DNA from: an uncultured Rhodobiaceae bacterium | Lineage (GTDB): Bacteria; Pseudomonadota; Alphaproteobacteria; RS24 | Direction of reading: 5' to 3' | DNA length: 48,843 nucleotides | NCBI GenBank assembly: GCA_937876775.1 | Contig: CALEFA010000008.1 | Location: 1 to 48,843, forward strand | Shown here: one piece after another, positions 1-8,520 of the stretch | How positions within the stretch are numbered: the first letter of the stretch is position 1 | Layout of the letters: each line of letters begins with the position of its first letter | Notes under the pieces: generated by a model | Databases searched by the model: none | Told to the model about the DNA's origin: nothing | Seen by the model: the letters and a program-made list of their open reading frames with translations, nothing else | Made by a program: the position numbers and the translations under genes

Positions 1-270
1 GAACGCGGCTATCAAGTACAAAAATTCTTTCCCGCCAGCGCGATTGGCGGCAGCGCTGCGCTGAAAGCCCTCGCCGCCCCGCTTGCGAACATTTCATTCA
101 TGCCGACGGGAGGGATTAACGGCACAAATAGGCAGGAATATCTATCCCTGCCCAATGTGGTCGCTGTCGGCGGCTCATGGATGATTGATAAAGCCTCGGT
201 GGCGCAAGCCGATTGGGAACAGGTCACCCGTTTTGCACAGCAGCAAAAATCGTTAGACTCAACCAAATGA
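1..270 (+). CDS. eda: 2-dehydro-3-deoxyphosphogluconate (KDPG) aldolase, C-terminal part
   Basis: The window opens inside this gene; only the last 89 codons are present, ending in TGA at 268-270. The reading frame contains the family signatures KFFPA (Schiff-base lysine followed by the phosphate-binding FPA), MPTGGI and VVAVGGSWM, which mark the C-terminal half of class I KDPG/KHG aldolases. The enzyme splits KDPG into pyruvate and glyceraldehyde-3-phosphate, the last step of the Entner-Doudoroff pathway in the cytoplasm. Its stop codon overlaps the start of the PEP carboxylase gene (ATGA), so the two are probably translated together. The N-terminal half lies outside the window. Confidence 0.93.
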   Translation, partial: ERGYQVQKFFPASAIGGSAALKALAAPLANISFMPTGGINGTNRQEYLSLPNVVAVGGSWMIDKASVAQADWEQVTRFAQQQKSLDSTK

Positions 271-3101
271 CCGCTCCAAAGGTAAATGCCGCTTCTCTTC
301 GCCATGATTTGATGGGTTTTCTCGCCATGCGTGCGCAAGACCCGCACGCCAATCCAGCGAAATTATTAGCCTTTCGGCTGTCAGAGCATATTGCGACGGG
401 TCATTTGCCGCTCACTCAGTTGGAAGATATTCTGTGCGACCTTTGCCGAACCTCTGCCAATGCCCGTGGTAAGCGTTTGGCGGCGCGGGCTGGCGTGCCA
501 GAAATTAATGATTGGCAGCGCCAGTTCAAACGTTTGCTCAGCCATCAGGCTAAATTGGGCTTTGCCGCGTTCCGCAAATGGGCGGAAAGCGAAGCCATTG
601 GTCTGGTGGTCACCGCCCACCCAACTTTCGCCCTGACCCCCAAAATGCGCCAACGCGTTTTATCAGCGGCAGCCGGCAAAACGTCGCGCGGGAAACTGAC
701 CGCCGAAGACATTATCCGCGCCGAACCCCCCAGTCTGCAGGGCGAGCATAGGTTGGCGCAAGATTGCATTACCGTGATGCATCAAGTCATCGACCAGACC
801 AGCCGCCTTATTTTTGCGCAAGCAGCCAAAAGCTTTCCTAAAGACTACACAAAGCTCACCCCCAAACTGGTCAGCGTTGCCAGCTGGGTCGGTTATGATC
901 TTGATGGGAGGCGCGACATTCAATGGACCGACACATTCCGTTTGAAGCTGAGCGAGAAAGCCGCGAAACTGAGCGAATACTTAGCCATGGCGCAGGCCAT
1001 TGCCGATGGTTTAAGCGAAAGCGGCAAACCGATACCAGCTGGGCTTTCGCGCTTTTTGAGCACGGCTGAAAAAGCCGGAGCCGCTGCCAGACTGGAGCAG
1101 CAGGCCTTTGAAAAAGATCTGAACGACAAGGATAATTTAGTGGCGGCGGCTAATTTGCTGACCGGTGACAATGGCGATCGTTGGCTGGACACTAAGCCTG
1201 CGATCAGCCATTTGAACGCCGCCATTAAACAAGCGAGCCATCAGGCGCTTAAACAAGAGCTATTGGTCTTGCGCACGCATATCCAACGCGGCGGCATGGG
1301 GACGGCAGCTTTGCATTTGCGGGTCAATGCGCAACAAGTATTGCACGCCATGGACGCGCATGTGCCGATTACCCCTGACGAGAGGCTCAACTCGCGGACT
1401 TTCCTGCGGCGCGTCAGTAGCTATGCCGAGAAGGTCAAACCGGTCAGTACAAATTTTGCCGATCTTGATGCCGAAGAAAGCACCGTCAACAGACAGTTAA
1501 TCCTAGCCGCACAAATCGCCAAACATATCGACCGTTCTATGCCCATACGCTTCCTCATCGCCGAGTGCGATCAGGCCAGCATTGTGTTGAGCGCGCTGGC
1601 GCTGGCGCGCTATTTTGGCGTTGCCGATCAGCTCGATATTTCGCCACTGTTCGAAACCCCCAATGCGTTGCGTAACGGGGGGCGTGTGGTGGCGCAAATG
1701 CTCGAACAAGCCGCCTATCGCGCGCATGTGAAGAAACGCGGCGTCATTGCCGTGCAAACAGGCTTCTCCGACGCCGGACGCTTTATGGGGCAAATCGCGG
1801 CAGTTTTGGCGATTGAACGCCTACAGTCGCATTTGGCCGCTGCCATTGCCGATAGTCAGCTGACCGATTTACGCGCCATTGTCTTTAACACCCACGGCGA
1901 GTCGTGCGGTCGTGGCGGCCATCCCGGCTCGTTGAAGCAACGCGTGGATTATATTATGAGCCCTTGGGTTTTGGCCCGGTTCCAGCACCACAAGATTGCC
2001 TTGACCCATGAATTTAGCTTCCAAGGCGGCGACGGCTATTTATGGTTCGCTGATAAGCAAATTGGCGAAGCCGCGCTCATGCAGCTTTTATGCGCCCGCT
2101 TTCAACCGACTGACGATGCGCTGAACGATGAATTTTACGACGATGCCGATTTTGTCTGGGATTTCTATAATGAGGTCATCACCCAGCAAGATAGCCTGTA
2201 TCACGATGATGACTATCGTTTCATTCTCAGCGGTTTTGCTCGCAATTTCCTAATTCCGACTGGTTCGCGGCCAGAAATCCGCCAAGCAAGCGGGCCGATG
2301 GAGCAATCCACCTTTACCCCTCGGCGTATTCGTGCCATTCCGCACAATGCGATTTTGCAGCAGCTTTCACTGCCCACCAATGTTACCTTTGGGATAGGAC
2401 GAGCAGCACGTATTGACCCTAATCGTTTCAACATGATTTTCACCAAATCACCGCGTGGGCGCACGGTTTTAGATATGGTCTTGGGCAGTTGGCGCAATAC
2501 CCATTTGCCAGTGCTGGCCGCCTATGGTGATTTCCAAGACCCGAATTTCTGGATTTCGCGGTCAATATCTCAGGGCAATAACCCTGTGCGCTTGCAATAT
2601 CGCGTGGTCGCCCAACAGCTTTACAAACGCAATGCGAATGCAAAATTGCGGCAATTCCTCTATCGGTTGCGGGCCGACGGTGATTTGCTTGAAGGGGTTT
2701 TGCAAGATGCCGACGACAAAATCCAATTAGGGTTGTCAGCCGATGCAGATGTTGCGACGCAAAACCAGATTCTGTTTCATTGCATCCGACTGGCTTTGTT
2801 GATGCATGCGCAATTCACCTGCGCCAGCCTGCCTACCAATGCCCCCCCCGGCGCATCACGCGATGAGATTATGGAAAAAATTTGCAATTATGATTTGCAG
2901 CAAGTCATCTCCACGCTGGAGGCCAATTATCCGCCGCATGAAAGCGCCGACACATGGTCTCAAGCCTTGGCCGAAAGCGGCCTTAAGAGCAGCGCCAATC
3001 AGACCAGAGGCCATAAAGTCCTAGACAGCCTAAAACAATGCCAACGTCTGCTGCAGCTCACCAATCAAGGCTTGGTGCAGGCCTATAATGCTTATGGCTA
3101 A
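267..3101 (+). CDS. ppc: Phosphoenolpyruvate carboxylase, divergent type
   Basis: This 944-residue protein matches the PEP carboxylase family in length and motif order, which would make it the anaplerotic enzyme converting PEP plus bicarbonate to oxaloacetate. Visible motifs are VTAHPTF with the catalytic histidine near residue 118, LHLRVNAQQ, PLFETPNAL near 460, FNTHGESCGRGG at about 540-551 and IRAIP further on. Several differ from the classical forms (HPTE, LDIRQES, FETLDD, FHGRGGxxGRGG), so it belongs to an atypical branch, which I believe is widespread in Alphaproteobacteria. The ATG at 267 is preferred because it overlaps the eda stop by 4 nt; the in-frame reading to 213 would run deep into eda. 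It converges on the TPR gene, with one base between the stops. Confidence 0.85.
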   Translation: MTAPKVNAASLRHDLMGFLAMRAQDPHANPAKLLAFRLSEHIATGHLPLTQLEDILCDLCRTSANARGKRLAARAGVPEINDWQRQFKRLLSHQAKLGFAAFRKWAESEAIGLVVTAHPTFALTPKMRQRVLSAAAGKTSRGKLTAEDIIRAEPPSLQGEHRLAQDCITVMHQVIDQTSRLIFAQAAKSFPKDYTKLTPKLVSVASWVGYDLDGRRDIQWTDTFRLKLSEKAAKLSEYLAMAQAIADGLSESGKPIPAGLSRFLSTAEKAGAAARLEQQAFEKDLNDKDNLVAAANLLTGDNGDRWLDTKPAISHLNAAIKQASHQALKQELLVLRTHIQRGGMGTAALHLRVNAQQVLHAMDAHVPITPDERLNSRTFLRRVSSYAEKVKPVSTNFADLDAEESTVNRQLILAAQIAKHIDRSMPIRFLIAECDQASIVLSALALARYFGVADQLDISPLFETPNALRNGGRVVAQMLEQAAYRAHVKKRGVIAVQTGFSDAGRFMGQIAAVLAIERLQSHLAAAIADSQLTDLRAIVFNTHGESCGRGGHPGSLKQRVDYIMSPWVLARFQHHKIALTHEFSFQGGDGYLWFADKQIGEAALMQLLCARFQPTDDALNDEFYDDADFVWDFYNEVITQQDSLYHDDDYRFILSGFARNFLIPTGSRPEIRQASGPMEQSTFTPRRIRAIPHNAILQQLSLPTNVTFGIGRAARIDPNRFNMIFTKSPRGRTVLDMVLGSWRNTHLPVLAAYGDFQDPNFWISRSISQGNNPVRLQYRVVAQQLYKRNANAKLRQFLYRLRADGDLLEGVLQDADDKIQLGLSADADVATQNQILFHCIRLALLMHAQFTCASLPTNAPPGASRDEIMEKICNYDLQQVISTLEANYPPHESADTWSQALAESGLKSSANQTRGHKVLDSLKQCQRLLQLTNQGLVQAYNAYG

Positions 3102-3102
3102 A

Positions 3103-4398
3103 TCAGCCGTCGCCTTGTTCGGCTTCGCGATTTTTCTCTGCCAAACGACGCTCGATTGAACGGATCCAGCGAAACGCATCTTTGGCGAGTTCATCATCAT
3201 CGCCAGCTTTTCGGAAAGCTTTAATGGCTGAATCATATTGTTCAATGCGGGTGCGGGCGATGCCCAGCAACAACCAGCTATTGGCTTCATTTTCGAGACC
3301 GCCTTTATCAAGCGCTTTCACCAAAGCCGCCTCTGCCTTTTCCCACTCCTCGTCTTGCACATAAGACTCGGCCAGTTGAACATAAAACTTGCCCTTATCG
3401 GACATTTCGGCGGCGCGCGTCAGCGGCTCAATCGCATCAGACCACTCACGCGCATGCATATAGGCCGAGGCCAAGGTCTCATAGTTTTTCTCGGTCTTCT
3501 CAATGGTGCCGTTATCCATACCGACTTGCAGAATCTGCGCCGCTTTAATCGGCACATTGTGATACAGATACAACTGCGCCATCGACGATAATTCGCGGCT
3601 GGTGGTCAACATACCCTGCACATGCATGGCGCGCTGCGCAACAAAGGCCAGTTTCTCATCATTTAATTCATAATATACTGAGGTCAGATGTTGCCAAAAA
3701 GCCTTCACTCCTGGCCAGCGTTCTACGGCATCGACCAAAACCGGCTGCGCCTCTTTATAGCGTTCCTGTTGCAATAAAACCGAGAGTAACACCCTGATCC
3801 ATTGCTGCTTGGGCTCTTCAGTGCGCGACAAAGCGTTGCGAATGGCATCTTCAGCTGGTGAGAATTGATCCAGCGATAAATGTGCCTGAGCTTTCAAAGC
3901 AAACGCCTCGGCGGGTGGATCGCCCTCAAAGCCAGCAAACCATTTATCGAGCAATTCTATCGCCTTTTCTGGCCGATCTTCCGCCAGATTGAGCTGCGCT
4001 AAATTATAGCTCAGGCTATTGACCACGCGGGCAGGCAAATCGCCGGTGGCGATGGCACGTTCAAATGTGGCGATGGTCTTCGGGTAATCGCCTTGTCCGG
4101 CATAGACATAGCCCATGGTTTGAATGGCAACCGCTTTTTCATAGGGCTTAAAGCGATCACTATCGAGCATTGACTGGAGAACTTCGAGGGACTCGGCATA
4201 TTTTTCTTCGCCCAACAGGACTTGCGCCTCTTCAATACGATTGAAAGCATTTTTACCGAGCACTTCCGATCGCACGGTTTTTGGCTTTGACGGCTTTTCC
4301 TTCTTGGCGCTTTGCGCCTCGGCCACCTGCCAGCCAGACATGCTTAATGGCACAGCAAAAAGCGTCAAGGTTAACAATAGAGGGGCCAGTCGTTTCAT
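3103..4398 (-). CDS. Periplasmic TPR-repeat protein of the TonB2-type cluster
   Basis: A 431-residue protein with a Sec signal peptide (KR, then a hydrophobic stretch to about residue 20, AEA-Q cleavage-like site near 28) followed by repeated helical TPR units covering most of the chain (for example AVAIQTMGYVYAGQGDYPKT, and LLLGIARTRIEQYDSAIKAF near the end). The C-terminus is basic and charged. It is the last gene of a minus-strand run DUF3450, ttpC-like, exbB, exbD, tonB, TPR, 23 nt after tonB. A TPR protein in this position is known from extended TonB2 clusters, where it is thought to assist TonB-dependent uptake; its biochemical role is not established. It is probably exported to the periplasm. 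Confidence 0.85.
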   Translation of the reverse strand: MKRLAPLLLTLTLFAVPLSMSGWQVAEAQSAKKEKPSKPKTVRSEVLGKNAFNRIEEAQVLLGEEKYAESLEVLQSMLDSDRFKPYEKAVAIQTMGYVYAGQGDYPKTIATFERAIATGDLPARVVNSLSYNLAQLNLAEDRPEKAIELLDKWFAGFEGDPPAEAFALKAQAHLSLDQFSPAEDAIRNALSRTEEPKQQWIRVLLSVLLQQERYKEAQPVLVDAVERWPGVKAFWQHLTSVYYELNDEKLAFVAQRAMHVQGMLTTSRELSSMAQLYLYHNVPIKAAQILQVGMDNGTIEKTEKNYETLASAYMHAREWSDAIEPLTRAAEMSDKGKFYVQLAESYVQDEEWEKAEAALVKALDKGGLENEANSWLLLGIARTRIEQYDSAIKAFRKAGDDDELAKDAFRWIRSIERRLAEKNREAEQGDG

Positions 4399-4421
4399 CG
4401 CTTCATCCTGATTAAATCTGC

Positions 4422-5039
4422 CTATTTGGCAATCTCATAGCTGAATAACTGCCGCACACCATGGCGCACGGCTGGTTTGCCGTTTTCCACCATTGGGCGG
4501 TATTTCCATTTGGCCACCGCACGCAGGGCCGAGCTGTTGAACATACCCGGCGGATCAGCTTCAACCACCTTCGGGTTTATCGCCCTACCCAATTGGTCGA
4601 TTGAAAACTCCAACAGCACCCAGCCTTCTATGCCCCGTGATAAGGCGCGGCTGGGATATCGCGGTAACACGCGCACAATCGCCAAAGCGTCGCCATCAAC
4701 AGGCGCGTCTAAATTCATGCCACCCAAATCAAAGCCACTTAAATCGGCACTCATGGAAGCATTGTCCATATTCGGACGGCTGGCTTGCTGCAATTTCGGC
4801 GGCGGCGGCGGTTCATCGGGCTGTTCCTGGCTCGGTCGCTTCAAGGCCCGACCTTTGGTGTTGAGGTCTTCGTCGCGCTCCACCCGAACAAAATCAATGC
4901 CCAAAGACGCCAACTCTTCCTCGACTTCATAATTTTGGCCCGTAATCAGCACTTTCATGGTCAAAAACAAGGCAATCGTCGTTACCAGCGCCAAACCGGC
5001 GGATGCAAAAACCCGAAGATTGACCATTGCCAAAGTCAT
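4422..5039 (-). CDS. tonB: TonB family energy transducer (TonB2-like)
   Basis: A 205-residue inner-membrane protein with a single N-terminal membrane segment (about residues 9-31), a proline-rich spacer (PDEPPPPPKL near 74-83) and a C-terminal TonB domain containing YPSRALSRGIEGWVLLEF and the closing AVAKWKYRP stretch. It passes proton-motive force from ExbB/ExbD to outer-membrane TonB-dependent receptors. The spacer is short and acidic/proline-type rather than the long EPxKP spacer of classical TonB, as in TonB2 proteins. The start overlaps the exbD stop by one base (TAATG), which implies coupled translation. No receptor gene is nearby, so the substrate is unknown. Confidence 0.92.
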   Translation of the reverse strand: MTLAMVNLRVFASAGLALVTTIALFLTMKVLITGQNYEVEEELASLGIDFVRVERDEDLNTKGRALKRPSQEQPDEPPPPPKLQQASRPNMDNASMSADLSGFDLGGMNLDAPVDGDALAIVRVLPRYPSRALSRGIEGWVLLEFSIDQLGRAINPKVVEADPPGMFNSSALRAVAKWKYRPMVENGKPAVRHGVRQLFSYEIAK

Positions 5040-5440
5040 TATTTCTCTTCCGCCGCAATCGCAATCGAGCCAACGCCAGCCAAACGAACTTGATCCATTA
5101 CTTCAATCAAAGTGCCGGTTTGGGCGCCTTTATCGGCCTGAATCACCGCCCCGCCCTGCGGGTTTTCGGCGTGTAAACGCTCAACATTGGCGCGCACGGC
5201 AGCCAAATCAATCTGTCGACGATTAATCCAAACTTCATTGTTATTGCGAATGGCGATGAGAATCCCGACCCGCGATTGTTTCACGGCGGTCTCGGCGTCC
5301 GGCCGCGTCACATCAATGCCGCTTTCCTTGACGAAAGTTGCGGTCACGATAAAGAAAATCAGCATGATGAAAACAATGTCGAGCATTGGCGTCATATCAA
5401 TGGCTGTGTCTTCCTCTTGGCGTGTGTGTCTACGTCTCAT
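5039..5440 (-). CDS. exbD: Biopolymer transport protein ExbD
   Basis: A 133-residue ExbD/TolR protein. It has a short cytoplasmic N-terminus, one membrane helix (about 20-38) and a periplasmic domain. The helix begins with the family signature DMTPMLDIVF; Asp21 corresponds to the conserved intramembrane aspartate needed for proton-driven function. It lies 16 nt after exbB and shares one base with tonB. With ExbB it would form the proton-conducting motor that energises the adjacent TonB. Confidence 0.93.
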   Translation of the reverse strand: MRRRHTRQEEDTAIDMTPMLDIVFIMLIFFIVTATFVKESGIDVTRPDAETAVKQSRVGILIAIRNNNEVWINRRQIDLAAVRANVERLHAENPQGGAVIQADKGAQTGTLIEVMDQVRLAGVGSIAIAAEEK

Positions 5441-5456
5441 TTCCTACCCCTTGAGC

Positions 5457-6011
5457 CTAATCGGCCAATTCCAATTGGTCTTCGAGCTGCTCAACCGACC
5501 ATTCGGCCTTGCGTTCCAAACTTGATGCGAAAAATAACCCTGACAAAGCCACAACCATGCCGGCCATGGTCGGCAAAGTGGCTTTTGAAATGCCAGCAGC
5601 CATGGCGCGCGCATTTCCCGAGCCGGTAACCGCCATGACATCAAACACTTCAATCATGCCAGTGACTGTGCCCAATAGGCCAAGAAACGGCGCCAAAGCC
5701 ACCAAGACTTTAATATATGACAAATTGGCCGATGTTTTGAGTTTGGCGTCGGAGATAATCATCTCGCGAATACGCCGTGCGTTCCAGCTTTGGTGCTCAG
5801 AACGGGCTTGCCATTCTGCCAAACGCTGTTGCTTAAGCTGCTCAAAATCACGCCGCAGATAACTATAGCGCTCATAAATCAACGCCCATAGCACCAGCGT
5901 CGCCAACATGATGATCACCAACACATTGCCGCCCAGTTCGAGGAAGTCACGCACACCGCGCACCGCCTCAAAGGGGTTCACAAACAGCCAGAGAATTTCG
6001 CTAAATTCCAC
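5457..6011 (-). CDS. exbB: Biopolymer transport protein ExbB (ExbB2-like)
   Basis: A 184-residue MotA/TolQ/ExbB-family membrane protein with three predicted membrane helices. The first is near residues 27-46; the second and third surround the signature PFLGLLGTVTGMIEVFDVMA and the following glycine-rich GISKATLPTMAGMVVALSGL. It would assemble as a pentamer around the ExbD helices to make the TonB motor. It sits 12 nt downstream of the larger TtpC-like ExbB paralogue; such pairs of a long and a short ExbB protein are typical of TonB2 clusters. Confidence 0.92.
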   Translation of the reverse strand: MEFSEILWLFVNPFEAVRGVRDFLELGGNVLVIIMLATLVLWALIYERYSYLRRDFEQLKQQRLAEWQARSEHQSWNARRIREMIISDAKLKTSANLSYIKVLVALAPFLGLLGTVTGMIEVFDVMAVTGSGNARAMAAGISKATLPTMAGMVVALSGLFFASSLERKAEWSVEQLEDQLELAD

Positions 6012-6023
6012 TGTCCCGCTCCG

Positions 6024-7412
6024 CTATTTCTTCTCCGCATGCGCGGCAATCATGCCAGCGGCTTGCTCTTCGAGAACTTGCACGATTTCACGCGACCGCG
6101 TGGCCGCCACTGAATGTAGAAGCAATATCGGAATCGCCACCACCAAACCGAGCACTGTCGTAATCAGAGCCTGCGAAATACCGCCAGCCATGAGTTTCGG
6201 ATCACCCGTGCCGAACAATGTAATCGCCTGGAAGGTCAAAATCATGCCGGTCACCGTGCCCAACAGCCCCAAAAGCGGTGCCACGCCAGACAACAGTTTG
6301 AGCAAGGAAAGATTCTTCTCAAGAGCCGGCATTTCTTTCAAAATAGCGTCATCTAGTTTCAACTCCAGCGTTTCCACATTGGCCGAGCTGTTTGACTCAT
6401 AAGCCGCCCAAACCCGAGCTAATGGTGTGTTGCCCGAGGCTTGCCCGCTGGCCAGTTGCGTTTTCACGGCGCGCCCCGTCATGGTGAGCCGAACAATGCG
6501 TTCAATGGCTACGCCGACACCAAACAGGCCAAGAATAATAATAATATAGCCGACAAGACCACCTTGATTAATGCGCTCCGCCAGAGTTGGCATTTGCAAG
6601 AATAGGTTCAAAATTGCCCCGCGTGACGGGTCAACCGGTGCCGCTACCAAATCGCCAGCGTCGCCATCCAGCAAGTCATCAGCGGCATCCCCGAAACGGG
6701 CTGGTGGCTGACGACCGAGGTCGGCATAGCGGCCATTACCGGCGTAACGGACGAATTGACCGTCAGCCAAAGTGGTGAACGGGCCGACGCGCAAAATTTC
6801 CGCATTGCGCAATGAGCCGTCCAAATTAATCACTTCACCGGCAAACCGTTTAACTTCGCCCTGAGCGGTCATTTCTTGCTGCAAGGCAAACCACAAATGC
6901 TCAAGCTCTGCCATTGGCGGCAGGCCGGTGCTTTTGGCCAGCACTTCCAGACGGGCAGAACGGCTTTTCAACTCGCCAGAAATTGCGCTTTCGTCGACCT
7001 GCGCTTTGGTTTCGCCAGCGACTTGCCGAACAATACCGAATAATTCGCCAAACACGCCAAGGCGCTCATTCAACAGGCCCTCTAGTTCGGCCAGTTTCAG
7101 CTCATTTTCAGAAAAGTCTTTTTCCAATCGTTCAGAGCGTGCTTCTTCGCGTTTGATGGCGTTTCGTGTTTTCTTGAGAAGCGAGTCTTGTTTATTTCGA
7201 TTGTTACGAAACTCAGCCTCGCGGGCTTGAAATTCCGCATTATCGGACACCCGCCCCTGCCGAACCTGGTCAAGCAATTGTTGCAAAGTCAGCGTATCTG
7301 CACTGGCCACATCGGTTTTAGTATCCTGAGCGGAGAGCGGCAGCGTCACGGTCAAGGTCATGGCGAGAGCCAGTGTCACGGTGGCGATTGAATGTTTTAT
7401 TAGCGTTTTCAT
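6024..7412 (-). CDS. TtpC-like MotA/TolQ/ExbB proton channel protein with periplasmic coiled-coil domain
   Basis: A 462-residue protein. A signal peptide (to about residue 30, cleavage after SAQ) is followed by a charged, coiled-coil-rich periplasmic region (about 45-260). A C-terminal ExbB domain follows, with helices at GYIIIILGLFGVGVAIE and around the signature PLLGLLGTVTGMILTFQAIT. This architecture matches TtpC, the fourth component of TonB2 systems in Vibrio. In-frame starts exist at 7421 (GTG), 7418 and 7412 (ATG). I chose 7412 because AGGAG lies 8 nt upstream of it and only about 2 nt from 7418. It follows the DUF3450 gene closely and precedes exbB by 12 nt. Confidence 0.88.
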   Translation of the reverse strand: MKTLIKHSIATVTLALAMTLTVTLPLSAQDTKTDVASADTLTLQQLLDQVRQGRVSDNAEFQAREAEFRNNRNKQDSLLKKTRNAIKREEARSERLEKDFSENELKLAELEGLLNERLGVFGELFGIVRQVAGETKAQVDESAISGELKSRSARLEVLAKSTGLPPMAELEHLWFALQQEMTAQGEVKRFAGEVINLDGSLRNAEILRVGPFTTLADGQFVRYAGNGRYADLGRQPPARFGDAADDLLDGDAGDLVAAPVDPSRGAILNLFLQMPTLAERINQGGLVGYIIIILGLFGVGVAIERIVRLTMTGRAVKTQLASGQASGNTPLARVWAAYESNSSANVETLELKLDDAILKEMPALEKNLSLLKLLSGVAPLLGLLGTVTGMILTFQAITLFGTGDPKLMAGGISQALITTVLGLVVAIPILLLHSVAATRSREIVQVLEEQAAGMIAAHAEKK

Positions 7413-7423
7413 TTTCATCACTC

Positions 7424-8182
7424 CTATTGACCGACCAGCACCGGCACGACCAGAAGATCAGGGGCTGCTTGTTGTTTGGCAATCCGCAGGGCGGAACGCA
7501 GTTCGGAGTCAAAATCACCATCCAAGTCAACAAACCCATTAGCTTGCTGGCTCCAGGCGCCGCTCTCGTCAGCGTCCAGCGTTTGATAAATCAGCGCCAC
7601 CCGACCGATGCGCAGGAAGGCAACGGTGCGTTCTTCGCCGTTAACATCCATTTGCCCTTCATAGGCCTCAATCGTGCGGCCATATTCGTTTTCGATTTCA
7701 TAGGCTTCTAGGATTTTGCGATATTTCTCGGCTGGATTGGCGTCTGAGCGATCCATAAGGGCGCGCAAGTTTTGCACCCGCGCGCGACGCTCATCAATCA
7801 AGAACGGCACATCCAATTCAACAAATTTTTCAAGCGACTCAATCATCCGAAACATCAGCGGCACGATGGTCCGGTCGACATTGGTGACGTCTTCAATTTG
7901 CTGTCGAATGGAAACCATTTCGACTTTCTGCGCTTCGATGAGCTTTTCCAATTTGGCATTATACTCGCGCAAAGAGGCCAATTGTTTCAAAGCCGCGCGA
8001 TAATTGCGGGTCAGTTCATCGGTTTCATCATCGAGCAAGTCGACCCGTTCTTGTGAGGCCTGACCGTCCGACGTCGCGGCTTGCGCGACCTCGGTTACAT
8101 TATCAAGCGATTGCCCCAAAACTGGCTGGCTGGCGCACATCGCACCTCCCAACAGGGCGATTATCAAGCCGAAATTCTTCAT
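7424..8182 (-). CDS. DUF3450 family periplasmic coiled-coil protein
   Basis: A 252-residue exported protein with a signal peptide of about 23 residues (MKNFGLIIALLGG, then VLGQS), a central coiled coil and a C-terminal globular part. These match the DUF3450 family, which is found almost only next to TtpC/ExbB/ExbD/TonB/TPR genes. Its exact role is not known; a periplasmic partner of the TtpC coiled coil is a reasonable inference. The start at 8182 has a good ribosome-binding site (GAGGA about 6 nt upstream); an in-frame start at 8242 would add 20 residues in front of the signal peptide and is rejected. It is the first gene of the six-gene minus-strand operon. Confidence 0.85.
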   Translation of the reverse strand: MKNFGLIIALLGGAMCASQPVLGQSLDNVTEVAQAATSDGQASQERVDLLDDETDELTRNYRAALKQLASLREYNAKLEKLIEAQKVEMVSIRQQIEDVTNVDRTIVPLMFRMIESLEKFVELDVPFLIDERRARVQNLRALMDRSDANPAEKYRKILEAYEIENEYGRTIEAYEGQMDVNGEERTVAFLRIGRVALIYQTLDADESGAWSQQANGFVDLDGDFDSELRSALRIAKQQAAPDLLVVPVLVGQ

Positions 8183-8351
8183 TATAATCCTCAAAATTAA
8201 CTTTGGTTTATCTGGGCAAGCGTAACTTAGATTCGAAGCCACTCAACTGCACAAGTAAAACTCCCTGACGCAAAAGTGCAAAATCACCGCAAAAAATGTA
8301 GCGTCTTTAGAGGTTCAAGGATACGACAGCCACTCTCTTAGTCAACCTAAA

Positions 8352-8378
8352 ACGGCAAAAAACCTGGGTTTTTTCCGT
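8352..8378. repeat. Inverted repeat with A6/T6 arms
   Basis: The left arm is ACGG, one bulged C, then AAAAAACC; the right arm is GGTTTTTT followed by CCGT; the centre is TG. This gives 12 possible pairs around a very small loop. The T-run resembles an intrinsic terminator on either strand, but no gene reads into it. It may therefore end a short transcript or act as an operator. Confidence 0.5.
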
Positions 8379-8414
8379 GGAGTATTAGAAATCGTACCCA
8401 AAAATGTGATGACA

Positions 8415-8449
8415 CGGTGTTTACAAAATTTCGCGCGCGCGAAACACCG
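8415..8449. repeat. Inverted repeat enclosing a CG-alternating palindrome
   Basis: CGGTGTTT (8415-8422) is complementary to AAACACCG (8442-8449). Inside lies a perfect 16-base palindrome, TTT, five CG steps, AAA (8429-8444). The two structures share the AAA triplet, so they are alternatives. Position about 70 nt before the rhodanese start suggests an operator for that gene. This is inference only. Confidence 0.45.
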
Positions 8450-8520
8450 CTAATTTTACTGGCAAGAAGTGTAGAACTGCGGTAGACCTTGGTCTGATGG
8501 ATTTGAATGAGGAGCGCGCC

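Larger units (their letters stand above)
8183..8520. other. Divergent intergenic region with two inverted repeats
   Basis: This stretch of about 340 bases lies between the divergently transcribed DUF3450 and rhodanese genes and should hold both promoters. I see no convincing ORF or RNA gene in it. It is more AT-rich than the genes around it. It contains a strong A/T-armed hairpin (8352-8378) and a second inverted repeat with a CG-rich palindrome (8415-8449), both listed separately. Confidence 0.6.
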
